Source: Candidatus Aminicenantota bacterium
GTDB taxonomy: Bacteria; Acidobacteriota; Aminicenantia; UBA2199
Length of the DNA: 64,000 nt
NCBI GenBank assembly: GCA_026393835.1
Contig: JAPKZK010000061.1
Location: 1 to 64,000, forward strand
Direction: 5' to 3'
Shown: piece after piece, positions 19,801 through 29,800 of the stretch
How the letters are laid out: each line of letters starts with the position of its first letter
How positions within the stretch are numbered: the stretch's first letter is position 1
Notes under the pieces: model-generated
What the model was told of the DNA's origin: nothing
Seen by the model: only the letters and a program-made list of their open reading frames with translations
Database searches by the model: none
Made by a program: the position numbers and the translations under genes

Positions 19801-20820
19801 GGTCTTCAACATGTGATGGATTCACGTTCTACTAAATTTGCCGATGAAGTGATGACAATCACCGGTGGAAAAGGAGTCGATGTCGTTTTGAATTCACTTT
19901 CCGGGGAAGCGATCCTCAAAGGAATTTCCATATTGGCCCCACATGGCCGGTTCTTAGAGTTGGGTGTGAGAGACATCGCCGAGAACACCGCGCTGGGAAT
20001 GAGGGCTTTTGAAAAAAGTACATCTTTTTCCGCAGTCAGCGTGGACGTCGGCGCCCCAGGATTTACAGGAATATTCCGTGAAATGGTTCACCATATAAAC
20101 CAACAGCATTTTGAACCCCTGCCATACCGTGTATTTCCCCTTGAGCAGGTTGCCGGGGCATTCAAATATATGGCGCAAGCTAAACATATCGGTAAGATCG
20201 TGGTGTCGCGCCCGGTCCGCCTGGAGATGGTCGGCAGGGGAATATTGCCGGCAGAAGGAATGGAAATTTTTGCCAGGGTGCTTAACCGGGAAGAATCGAC
20301 GACCGGCCCGGGATTGTCACGGGTCGTGGTATCCACATGGGATTTTAATTCCAGGATCCGGGAGAGTCGAAAAAATCGGTTCCCTGGTGATGGAGCCGAT
20401 GCGGGGGAGTTGAAACCCTCCACCCATACCGGTTCCAGGAACCCGCGCCCTTTGTTGAGTATAGATTATAGGCCCCCTTTGTCGGATATGGAAAAACGTC
20501 TGGTCGCGGCCTGGGAGGAATACCTGGGACTTGAAAAAGTCGGCATCCATGATAATTTTTTCGAATTGGGCGCTTCTTCCCTGGACATTATCCAGGTTAA
20601 CCATAAATTAAATGCGCTTCTTGGAAAAGAATTATCCGTGGTTGCTTTTTATACTTACCCCACAGTACATTCCTTAGCGGTGTACCTGGACGACGAAAAA
20701 CAAAGCAAAGACGCGTTGATAAAAGAAGAAAAAAATTCGGCGGAATTAAGTAAATCTCAAAAAACACTGAAAAACACCATTAGTAAGATGAAAGGGTTTA
20801 ACAATGAAAGAAATCGATAA
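10876..20820 (+). CDS. P1: hybrid NRPS-PKS, C-A-PCP-KS-AT-KR-DH-ER-ACP
   Basis: 3314 residues. C domain about 1-450 with HHILYDG (H151); its start (IALTPLQEGMLF) resembles C domains that accept from an epimerase-ended partner. A domain about 465-1000 with A3 YTSGSTG at 633. The specificity residues I read are D-V-F-D-V-T-L-V-E, near but not equal to serine codes, so the substrate is unassigned. PCP Ser1053. KS about 1110-1530 with TACSTS (C1280), HGTGT and NIGH intact. AT about 1630-1940 with GHSIGEY (S1731) and SHAFHS, the malonyl-type motif. KR about 2030-2480 with TGGMGGMG and GQVAYTAAN. DH about 2500-2790 with H2529 in HRIMGKAVLP, but LDRVIS in place of the usual DxxxQ/H. ER about 2800-3130 with HSAAGGVG. 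ACP Ser3235. KR before DH-ER is unusual. The module would add a fully reduced C2 unit. In-frame repeat-like insertions occur in the A and AT domains. The stop overlaps the P2 start by 17 bases. Confidence 0.93.
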   Translation: MITNNEQEKFTKENIENIIALTPLQEGMLFYYLKDTSSIRYFEQLYLTLSGEIELKYFEKAWNLVIETNEILRTVFRWENLENPVQVVLKKHELQWEYSDISSMEPGKIDNRIDMMKKEDRKRSFDFGEVPFRVLLCKVEEKKFAMIISNHHILYDGWSNGIILKEFIRFYNALRGGEKCEKKVKTKFKEYIRWIKNQDSAMQLEFWKEYLSGFEIKPAAANFASIEPGTPENGYFVYRFSGQIVEEISDFVKKRKITPSTLLYTGCGIVLQRYLNSDDIVIGTLESGRKARINGIEDMVGLLINTLPLRVKTTSFHRVNALLQETAQVLIKREKYEWTQLADINRCAGVKGTENLFDFLVAVENYPIDKALASTGATSPESSPGDYLRIESYSQEEQTEYDLTMIIKTFEGIELSISYNKGRFEEEGIRRMAAHFETAVGELMRQYENHVFQLDILTQVERKKILEDFNDTAVEFPADRTIDVLFREHVEKRPDKCAVVFYQDGNKSLPLIQITYRELDERVNRMANLLREKGVIPGMIVSIMVERSIEMIIGIYSIIKVGGAYLPIDPEYPEERIEYLLKDSGAKIMLGRAEERKSRRAEEKKNLEIIFIDSFESSNFRASNPSNLAYIIYTSGSTGKPKGVMVEHCSLANLLNWVQRKYSLGEFDMLIQNTTYVFDVSIFELFWWGVTGASVYLPPVGDEKEPAALVKAIEKQRITHIDFVPSLLMLFLEYLEELPSLKPIKSLRQVVATGEELPVHHVEYFYRVMRGGTGVRLVDLFGPTEATVEVSYFNCAPGENRRRIPIGKPIDNIYLYILGNHSHIQPIGIPGELCISGIGLARGYLNSPELTAEKFILPSVSRNPFEKGFACWDLPKFLFNRHSPLYKTGDLARWLPDGNIEYLGRIDHQVKLRGFRIELGEIENQLLKHNQVKEAVVIIRKDRHHTDERYLCGYIVPGKKLAISDLKAYLAQKLPAYMVPTFFVQMEHLPLTISGKVDRANLPAPERDRALVKETYVEPRSDIEKIIADAWKQVLKIENVGVHDNFFDIGGNSSYIIRLTGKLRHIFKKDIPVVELFNYPTVSAQAKYLGGEEPGGKEKEISPVGEAAQLEIAVIGMAGRFPGARNIDEFWDNLKEGVESITFLTDEELETMGVNPGLIKNHNYVKAKGALENIEYFDPSFFDYSTREAELMDPQLRVMHECVYEALEDAGYDPGIYHGSIGLYAGSFSNSLWMRQLSAEINSHSGLLAIESLNDRDYLSTRISYKLNLKGPAVTIQTACSTSLTAIDAACQSLLCGRCRIALAGGVTITLQDRAGYLHEEGMVRSPDGHCRPFDAHAKGTVGGNGVGVVVLKRLADAIADGDNIRAVIKGSATNNDGSRKVGYTAPSIEGQAEAIRAAQAAAGIDPETITYLETHGTGTVLGDPVEIEALKQAFGTGKKHYCRLGTLKANIGHLDAAAGAAGFIKTVLALEHREIPPVINFETPNPQIDFENSPFYLDTKLRKWENENHPLRAGVSSFGIGGTNVHVVLEEAPQIQPDQGGRDKKLILLSAKTKGALDRATFNLAQYLTKNPGTNISDAAYTLQVGRRAFNQRRMVVGAATAEIIDALSNPAGNPAIFTSTCEDSSKHVIFMFSGQGAQYTGMGLDLYRTEPVFRQELDRCFEILNPLAGYDVKEILYPSDRSDKSDRSDRSDPINRTAIAQPLLFVFEYALAKLLISWGIKPHAMIGHSIGEYTAACLAGVFSLDDALTLVVWRGKLMQEMPGGSMLSVPLPVEELEPLLKSYGNLSLAAVNSSSLCVVSGPDEAVDAFAAMLKENGNASTRLHTSHAFHSQMMDPMLPPFGEKVRTIALNPPNAPYISNATGCWITVEQAVDPQYWIDHVRGAVYFNEGLAELLKDAKAVLVEVGPGRALSTFARKHKDRGDHQPIIHMVRHPGDKIADDYFLLQQIGQLWLSGVTVQWEEFYRREKRRRVPLPTYSFDHRYFWKYGREIQYKNTAAEKEETPPDTVSQEKKDGKPNARKPIDEWFYIPHWKSSPKISFAHPGSGAAGKWIVFIDESDFGQGLVNRLKQGGAEISLVKAGSGFARLADGLYTLNPAKPGDYIDLFKTLTIEDKIPRKVLHLWNTRQEDANHNNIDRVLEKGFYSLVYLAQAVGKQGITGELSVIVISSNMQAVLDNETGSPLHSTLLGACKVIPKEYPNIFVRSIDIVLPEPRGREEQKLLDLLMAEWAGEDKEQEVTLDLAVAYRNNVRWAQFFNPVVLSSPQGLVGRLREKGVYLITGGMGGMGMELAGYLAKNVRARIILTDLSPFPGPDLWNNWSAEHDREDTVARKIQRLRELEALGAEIIVVQADAADYARMKTVISDIIRRFGSLDGVIHAAGLPDGGIIQAKTREAMEAVMAPKIKGTLILDALLSEFRGNRPPDFFVLCSSLTSILGAFGQVAYTAANVFLNSFARYKNSNPAALTLTVSINWDAWEEVGMAAKAEAEFQRVKVEHPLFLDRILKEDGKIIYNSRFSVKTMWLLDEHRIMGKAVLPGTAFLEMARTAFELHTGSAQAIIKEIFFLEPLSVDDNEEREVRTVLEGQGDDLLFSISNRGTGNGSKWILNATGKLAHMVQPVSLETISDSDINELQAAVESPTPNLNSGLMTFGPRFANLRSVKYGKNRGLAVLELDDAFLNDLTSYKLHPALLDRVISILDAKVKDPDDGNYIPFSYRGVKILRPLPRKITSVVSYIESLSAQKETLEFKVRILDEKGDACVEIESFVMKRVNNELPVNWAGQMKDGAVDETREVRLEITEPGNLDSFRFQDTPRVKPGSGEVEIEVYATGLNFKEVLFALGMLPLPPGRQFTFGLECSGRITSCGKEVEEFKIGDEVIAFATSAFSRYVTVPVSSVAWKPERLGFEESAAIPVAFMTAYYSLVTLGRLRKGERILIHSAAGGVGLAAVKIAQWVGAEIFVTAGNPEKREYLASLGLQHVMDSRSTKFADEVMTITGGKGVDVVLNSLSGEAILKGISILAPHGRFLELGVRDIAENTALGMRAFEKSTSFSAVSVDVGAPGFTGIFREMVHHINQQHFEPLPYRVFPLEQVAGAFKYMAQAKHIGKIVVSRPVRLEMVGRGILPAEGMEIFARVLNREESTTGPGLSRVVVSTWDFNSRIRESRKNRFPGDGADAGELKPSTHTGSRNPRPLLSIDYRPPLSDMEKRLVAAWEEYLGLEKVGIHDNFFELGASSLDIIQVNHKLNALLGKELSVVAFYTYPTVHSLAVYLDDEKQSKDALIKEEKNSAELSKSQKTLKNTISKMKGFNNERNR
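12648..12762 (+). repeat. in-frame repeat-like insertion in the P1 A domain (A2-A3 loop)
   Basis: Between the A2 core (GGAYLPIDPEYP) and the A3 core lies DNA made of GCAGAAGAGCGGAA-type units. It is followed further on by TTTCCGCGCTTCC, which is partly complementary to them. It encodes RAEERKSRRAEEKKN and a Ser/Asn-rich stretch. The same unit type appears in the P7 second A domain (60510-60612). Confidence 0.7.
15913..15963 (+). repeat. in-frame TCCGAC-type repeat in the P1 AT domain
   Basis: Imperfect tandem units of about nine bases (GACAGGTCC and relatives), containing both TCCGACAGG and GGTCCGACC orientations. They encode alternating Ser-Asp-Arg/Lys (SDRSDKSDRSDRSD). The AT of P2 has a different hydrophilic stretch in the same surface loop before its GHSFGEY. 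Confidence 0.7.
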
Positions 20821-23800
20821 TTTAACGCAAGATGGGGAAACGAAATTAACCGGCCTGGAAATTGCTGTTATAGGAATGTCGGGGCGGTTTCCCGGCGCCA
20901 GGAACCTCGACGAATTCTGGGAAAATATAAAAGCCGGCGCCGAGACAGTTTCTCATTTTTCCGACCGGGAGTTGTTGGAATATGGAGTAGAGCCGGAATT
21001 ACTTAATGATCCGAATTATGTAAAAGCCAAAGGAGTGTTGGAAGACCTGGAGTTGTTCGACTCGCAATTCTTCGGTTTCACTCCCGGTGAAGCGCGGGTG
21101 ATGGACCCCCAGATACGCATAATGCTTGAGTGCGCCTGGCATCTCCTGGAAGACGCCGGTTACGATCCCGATACCTACAACGGGTCCATTGGGTTATATG
21201 CCGGGGCGTCCACCGATGTAAACTGGACGGCGCAGTTTTTATCGACCCAAAACCTGGACAACCTGAGTCTTATCGAAAATAGTCTCACCGGTTATAAGGA
21301 TCTTTTAAGCACAATGGTTTCTTACCGGTTAAATTTAAAAGGTCCCAGTTATTCCCTATACACGGCCTGTTCCACGTCCCTGGCGGCCATCCACCTGGCA
21401 TGCCGCGCCCTATTAACCGGTGAGTGCCGCATGGCGGCCGCCGGCGGCATCACGGTTACCTTACCCAAAAAATTCGGTTACCTGTGCCAGGAGGGAATGG
21501 CTTATTCCGTGGATGGACATTGTCGAACCTTCGACGCCAGGGCCAACGGGACATTGTTTGGGGACGGGGTGGGGTTGGTGATGCTGAAGCGACTGGAAGA
21601 TGCGGCGGCGGATGGAGACCGTATCTATGCGATTATTAAGGCGTCCGCCGCCAATAACGACGGGCGGCGGAAAGTAGGCTTTACCGCGCCCAGCGTCGAA
21701 GGACAGGTGGAAGTAATCCGTGCGGCCCTATATATGGCGGAAGTAGAGCCTGAAAGCATCCGTTTTATAGAATGTCACGGGACGGGAACCCTTATGGGGG
21801 ACCCCATTGAAATCGAAGGGCTTACAAAAGCTTTTAATACAGATAAAAAACAATTCTGCGCCGTGGCGTCGATTAAATCCAATGTAGGGCATTTGCACGC
21901 CGCCGCCGGCGTTGCCGGATTTATTAAAGCAGTGCTGACATTAAAACATAAATTAATCCCAATAGCGGCCAATTTCGAAACCCCAAATCCGGGGATCGAC
22001 TTTGAAAACAGTCCCTTTTATGTCAATACGGAAACACGGGAATTGAAAAATAACGGCTGCCCGTTACGGGCGGGAGTGAGTGCATTCGGTATCGGCGGCA
22101 CCAATATTCATGTGATCCTGGAAGAAGCGCCCGGGCAAATCGAGGAGACAGGATCGATTTCAAGCGAAACACGTCCGTATAAATTAATTCTCCTTTCCGC
22201 CCGGACCGAATCATCAATCCTCCATGCGGCGCAAAACCTGGCGAACTACCTGGGACGATACCCGGATATCCACCTGGAAGATGTTGCTTATACGCTTCAA
22301 AGAGGCCGGAGGGCGTTTCAATACCGGCAGATGTGGGTTTGTCCCGACGCACGGGAACTAATCGATAACCTGGCTGCCCCCGTTGAACCGGCCGCGGCGC
22401 AAGGGGATAACAATCCCATCATATTTATGTTTTCCGGTCAGGGTTCCGAGTACAGCGATATGGGATTGGAAATCTATCGCACCGAAACATATTTCCGGCG
22501 GGAAATCGACCGCTGTTTTTCTTTATTGGAAACCATCATCGGCGTCGATGTCAAACATCTATTATACCCTGCCCTCCTGGGAGACGCGGCCGGGGAGAGC
22601 GATAAAGATGATAAAACTCGAACCCGGTATAACGCGCCTATAAAATTCATCTTTGAATACTGCCTGGCGCGATTACTGATACATTGGGGTATTAAGCCCA
22701 CCGCCATGATCGGCCACAGTTTTGGCGAATACCTGGCCGCCTGCCTTGCCGGTGTTTTTTCTTTTGAAGAAACACTTAAACTGGTGGTATTAAGGGCGGA
22801 GCTGTTTTCTCAACTGGAAGAAGGTTCGATGATGCGGATTTTCCTTTCCGAGCAGGAGATACTGGACATTTTAAATGAAACAGGATTAGACCGGCATATT
22901 TCATTGGCCGCCATAAATATGGAAAAGCTGTGCACGGTTTCGGGAACCGTCGAGGCAGTGGAGGATTTGAAAAAGCACCTGACGGAAAAAGGGCACAAAT
23001 GTCAGAAACTCTGGGTAGAGCGGGCCGGCCATTCAAAAATGGTAGAAGCGATAATGGACCGATTCAGCGAAAAAGTGGCGGAAACGCAGCGCCATAAACC
23101 GGGAATTCCATATATCTCAGGTTTAAGCGGCTCATGGATAAACGATGAAGATGCCCTTGATCCCGCTTATTATTCCAGGCATTTACGCCAGCCCATACGT
23201 TTTTTTGACGGCTTAACCGAATTATTTAAAATAGAGAACGCCATTTTTGTGCAAATCGGGGCCGATCTAAGCCTGGCCAATTTTGTGAACCGGCACCCCT
23301 GTAAAAAACCGGGCAACCATGCACTGAATCTTATCCAATATTCTAAGGGAAAAGAATCCGCTGTGAAATTCTTATTGGAAAAAATCGGTAAGTTGTGGCT
23401 CCATGGAATCAAACCCGATTGGGAAGCATTTTATGATGGGAAAAAACGCAGTATCATTTCGCTCCCGGGATATGCCTTCGACCCCACGCCTTATCTCAGT
23501 AAAGCCTTTTACTCCGCCAAATTTATCGGTTCGTTATCCACCCAACAGGAGGAGGAGAAAGTCCCGGGAGATCTCAGGGCGGCCCCCCTGGAATTTAAGC
23601 AGCCCCAATTGAAAACCATCTATGTCGCCCCCGGGAATGAAATAGAAAAGACCATCGTCGATATATGGCAAAACACCGTCGGCATTTCTCAAATCGGGGT
23701 CCATGACAGTTTCTTTGAGTTGGGGGGCGATTCCCTCCTGGCCCTTAGCGTCGTCTCTCAAATAAACAAAAAATTGCATGTCAATATCCCGGTATCGGAA

Positions 23801-26800
23801 ATTTTCGCTCATCCCACCGCTTCGGAATTGACCCGCTATATTTCCTCCGCTGCTAATGTCCCGGGTACGGAGAGCCGGTATCCGCAGAAAGCCCCGGACC
23901 CCGGAAATTTAAACGTCCCTTTCCCTCTCACCGATATCCAGGTTTCATATTTAATCGGACGCAATAAAGCCTTTGAAATGGGAGGGGTTTCCACCCATGG
24001 CTATGGAGAGATAGAGACCAAATTGGATATCGGGCGGTTGAATGAAAGCCTCGTTAAAGTCATCCGGCGGCACCCGATGATGAGGGCCGTTATTGTCGGC
24101 AACGACCGACAGGTAATCCTTAAAGATACGCCGGGATACCATATACAGGTAGAAGATTTAAGTCACCTGGAAGCCGACGCCCGTGAAAAAAGAATCGTGG
24201 AAGAAAGAGCAAGAATGGCCCACTTTATTTTCAATCCTGGACAATGGCCGCTTTTTGAAATCAAAGCCTTCAAAATTTCCGACGATACCCATTACTTATT
24301 TATCGGGATAGACGTCTTATTCTCCGACGGGGCAAGTATCCTGCTTATGGTCAGGGATTTACTGGCTTATTACGAAAACCGGGAGGACCAGTTACCCCCA
24401 TTGGAATTTACCTTTAGAGATTATATGTTGGCCTACGAGGAACTGAGGGAAACGGATTTGTACCGGAGGGATAAAGAATACTGGCAGGATAAGCTGGAGA
24501 ATTTTCCCGCCGCGCCGGCCCTGCCGTTGGCGTGCAGCCCCGCGGAAATCACCTCCCCCCATTTCAGCCGCTGCCTGCGGAAATTTTCTGAAGGGGAATG
24601 GAAAAAGCTTAAAGAAATCGCAAAAGCCCACAACATTACCCCGTCCGCGTTCCTGGCTACCGCCTATGCGGACGTACTTGCGTACTGGAGTAATCAATCC
24701 CGCCTGGCGTTCAGTTTAACCGTTTTTAATCGCATCCCCTTCCATAAGGATATCAATCGAATCGTGGGGGATTTCACATCGTTGATATTGTTGGGACTTG
24801 ATTTAAGACCCCATACCGGCTTCTGGGAAAAAGCAGCGGAAGTTCAGCGGGTGCTTTTTGAAGCGCTGGAGCACCGTCACTATGACGGTGTGGAGTTTAT
24901 AAGGGATTTGGGCCGTTGTCACGGGATGACCGGTAAAGTAATCATGCCGTATATTTTTACCAGTGTGCTTTTTAGCGGCGAATCGTTGGGCGGGAACATT
25001 TTAAACCGGTTGGGGGAGGTTAAAATAGGTCTTACCCAGGCTTCGCAGGCATTTATCGATTTCCAGGCCAGTGAAGAAGATGGAAAATTGGTCGTCAATT
25101 GGGATTACGTGGAGGATTTGTTCCATGGGGAAGAAATTCGCTCCATGTTTGAACAGTATCTTATGATCATCGCCGGTATCCTGGCAGGGAATGACGACAG
25201 CAGGCCGGGACCCGATGAAAAATTAGCAGAGATGATCCGGCGTTATAACCGCACCGACGAAATTATTCCACCGGCCTTCCTTCACCGGATGTTCGTGGAT
25301 CAGGCCGCCCGAACCCCCAATCGCACGGCCGTAGAATTTCGAGGCGATTCCATTTCTTACAGGGAACTGGATGAACGCTCCAATCAAATCGCCCGTTACC
25401 TGGTTGAAAAAGGAGTCAAGCGGAATGAACCGGTGGGTGTCTTGACGCGTCGGTGTATCGAGACCATCGTCAGCGTCCTGGGGGTATTAAAATCCGGTGG
25501 GGCATATGTCCCCATCGATCCCGATTACCCGCGGGACCGGCAGGATTATATTTTTACCGACAGCAACTGCCGCCTGTGGATAACTCCCGAACTCTACCGG
25601 GAGGCAAACCCGGGAAACCCGGCCCAATACCCGGCCGGCGAAATCAATAACATCAACTCTCTCGATGATCTTGCTTATATCATTTATACCTCCGGGAGCA
25701 CCGGGAGACCCAAGGGCGTCATGGAAACCCACCGGGAAGTTTCCAATACCATTATCGATATCACGCGAAAATTCGCCGTAAACGAGATGGATAAAATATT
25801 GGGGATATCCTCCATGTGTTTCGATCTCTCCGTGTACGACGTGTTCGGTTCATTAAGCGTCGGCGCATGCCTGGTACTGATTTCAAGCCAGAAGGATGTG
25901 AAAGAGATAATCGAAACGCTGGTGGAGAAGAAAATCACCATTTGGAATTCCGTACCCGCTATCCTTGATATGACACTTGAAAATATCGATTTTTATCTAA
26001 AAAAAGATGTGCCGTTTGCCTTGGAAACCGAGGTACAGCCCTTCGATGTAAAGATGAAACAAGAATCCCCCGCCCCCCGGGAAGGAGAAAAAGTCTATTA
26101 CTGGTCTCCATCGGCATACTGGAAAATACAAAAAAACAAGTTGAGAATCGGCGCACATTATTTTACCGGGGCGGCGTTGGAAGTTTTCCCCGACTTCTAT
26201 TTCCTGGCCCAGGATGGATTAACCCTGGACGCCGTTATGAAGAACTTCCCGGCAGTAAATCCCGCGGCGTTGAAACAATTTATCGACCAATTGATCGAGA
26301 AACGGATACTGGTAAGTTCCATTTTATCGCCGGAAGAACTTTTCAGGCCCCAGGCCAGGTTATTCAAAAATACTTATTCCGAGGAAATATTATATAATGA
26401 AGCGGTATATAATGAATACAAGAAACTTCAATTGAGCCGGGTATTCGAAAATGCAACCCAGGGAAAACTCGAACTGGGAAAAAGCGGGCAATTCCCTGCC
26501 GTTATAAAAGAACGTCGTTCGTATAGGGAATTTGAAACCAAACCGGTTCCTTTTGCCGTTTTTTCCACGCTGCTGTCCGTATTCAAACAAACGCACGGCA
26601 AAGAAATCCGTTATTATTACGCCAGCGCCGGTGGCCTGTATCCCATCGATATATTTATATACGTTAAACAAGGAAGGGTCGAAAACACGGAAAAGGGGTT
26701 GTATTATTACAATCCGATGGACAACAGCCTCAACCTTGTGGACGGGAACGCCGCCATAAGTGACGATATTCATTTTACAGGTAATAAAGAAATCTTTCAT

Positions 26801-29800
26801 ATGTCTGCTTTTTCGATATTCATGATTTACGATGCAGGGGTCACCATGCCCAAATACAGGGAAAACGGGTATTTCTATGCCCTGATCGACTGCGGCATAA
26901 TGGTGGGCGCCTTGACCCAGGCTTCCGAGTTGTTGGGGATCGGGCTTTGTTCAATCGGGAGCTTAAACTTTCAAAAAATACGCGATTATTTTAAATTGAA
27001 CGACAACCAGGTACTGCTGCATACCGTCGAATTGGGATTGAAACCCGGGCATGCGGCGGTCTCAAAAGAGATTTCCAGGGAAACCGATGATATAACCACC
27101 CCCGGGCGGGAATCGTTACCCGGTATGGAAATCCATGAAGATAGTTTGAGATTGATTATGCTAAGCGGCGACTGGATCCCGTTAAGTTTGCCGGGGAAAA
27201 TTAAGAAGTATTTCCCCCACGCTGAAACAATCAGCCTGGGAGGCGCCACGGAAGGCTCTATCTGGTCCATCTACTATCCCGTCAAACAAGTGGAAAATAC
27301 CTGGAATAGTATACCCTATGGTTACCCGCTGGCCAATCAGAAGTTTTATGTATTGGATTTCCAGGGGAGATTTTGCCCGTTGGATGTTCCCGGTGAGCTT
27401 TATATCGGGGGCGCCGGCGTCGCCGAAGGTTATATGGGCGATAAGGAAAAAACCGCCGCTTCTTTTATCCAGGACAACACCCTGGGGCGGCTATATCGGA
27501 CAGGGGATTTCGGTGTATTTCGGAAAGAAGGATATATCGAATTTTTGGGAAGAAGAGACAGCCAGGTAAAAATTAGGGGCCACCGTATCGAGTTGGGAGA
27601 GATTGAAACCCGGCTGCTGGAAATCGATTTCGTCAAGGAAGCGGTGGTAATAGTCAAAGAACATGGGGGCGACAAAGTTTTATGTGCATTCCTTGTTCTC
27701 CATCCTGACTATACGGCTGCCCTCTGGTCCCAGGCCATCGATAATTTGAGAAAATTATTGGCGGAGCGATTACCCGATTACATGATTCCTTCCTCTTTTA
27801 TTCGATTGGAACGGCTGCCGGTTACTTCCACCGGGAAAATCGACAGGAAAGCGCTCTCCGGGTTCGAAATCGAATTGCAGGACAAAGAACGGTATATCGC
27901 CCCCGGGAATGAAGTGGAAAAGAAATTGGAACGAATCTTTGCTAAAATATTGGGGGTAGAACAAGTGGGGGTCGCCGATAATTTCTTCCAGTTAGGCGGA
28001 GATTCCTTGAAAGCCATTGCAGCGGTTACCGAAATTCGCAAGCAATTGGACATTGATTTCCCCCTGGGAGATATTTTTGTTTATATCACGATAAAGAGTC
28101 TTTCTGATTATATTTGCGCCGAGTTCGAACCGGTCATCGACGAGTCCGCGGGTTCATTCCGGAAAGTAAATTTATTAACCATGGAAGCGGATTGGGGGCA
28201 TATACATGAACCGTTCAATCTCACCAATATTCAACGGGCCTATGTGCTGGGGAGGTATGACTATTTTGAGATGGGCGGCACCTCTACGCATGCATACCAG
28301 GAAATAGAAGCCGCTGTGGACATCGAACGGGTGAATGAGATTTTGAATAGATTAATAGAGCGTCATCCGATGCTGCGAACAGTGATACTGGACGACAACT
28401 CCCAGAAGATACTGGATGACATACCTGAATACCGAATAACAATAGATGATTTCAGGGGAAGCGATGCGGATACCCTGATGCAGGCGATCCAAAAGGAGCG
28501 GGAACGAATGTCGCACCATATATTCAGAACCGACGCCTGGCCTTTATTTGAAATAAAAGCATTCCGTTTATCCGATCAAAAATATTATTTTTTTACCGGT
28601 TTCGACCTGGTCATCGGCGACGCCGCCAGTATGTATATTCTCAACTCGGAATTCGGCGCTTTATACTCGAACCTCGAGCTCCAACTCCCGGAATTGCAAT
28701 TTACATTCAGGGATTATATATTGGCATACGAAAGTATTAAAGAATCGAAGCAGTATGCCGTCGACCGGGCGTACTGGATGTCCCAGGTAGAAGACTTCCC
28801 CCGTTCCCCGGGGTTGCCTTTTAAGTGTAATCCATCGGAAATCGCCAGTCCTCGTTTTAAACGACTGGCGAAATTCTTCTCACCTTCGGAATGGGAAAAA
28901 CTCCAGGAGATCGCCCAAAAACGGAATCTTACGTCCGCGGTATTGTTGTGCGCCGTTTATGCCGATGTCCTTGTTCATTGGAGCAACCAGCCCCGAACGG
29001 CGTTGAATTTACCTATATTTAATCGCCATCCCTTCCATGAAGATGTGAACCGCCTGGTGGGAGATTTTACCTCAGTGATTTTATTGAAGGTAGAATTTGA
29101 ACCCGGGACGACTTTCTGGCAAAAAGCCGAAAAACTAAAACATGTCTTAATGGAAGCGTTGGAACATAAATATTATGAAGGTGTGGAATTCATCGGCGAG
29201 TTGGCGAGGCGAGACGGCGCCGGAATGCAGGCCATTATGCCCATCGTATTTACGAGCTTGTTTTTAGATATCGATAACGATTCCCTCCAGGATACGGAAA
29301 AAATCGGCGAAGTCAAGATGAGCATTTCCCAGACCTCCCAGGTCTTTATCGACAGCCAGATATACACACTGGACGGCGGCTTGAATATAAACTGGGATTA
29401 CGTGGACGACCTCTTCGACGAGGAAGTCATCACGGCCATGTTCGACCGGAATACCAAACTGTTGGAAGCCATTACCCGTGGTGAAGAAGATTATGTGCTT
29501 CAGCCCGGGGAAAACGAGAGCGCATCGATCGAGGCATACAACGATACGTGGGAAGATATTCCGCCAACTACTTTGCATGGCTTGTTCACAACCAGGGCGG
29601 CATTATCCCCGGACCGCACCGCAGTGGAATTCCTTGATAAAAGAATTACTTACCGTGAACTGGATGAACAGTCCAACCGGGTAGCGCGATATTTAAGAGA
29701 GCAAGGAGTCAAACCGAATGACCTGGTCGGCCTTGTTGGAGAACGATGCATCGATACCATCGTGAATGTCATGGGAATCTTAAAAGCCGGCGGCGCCTAT

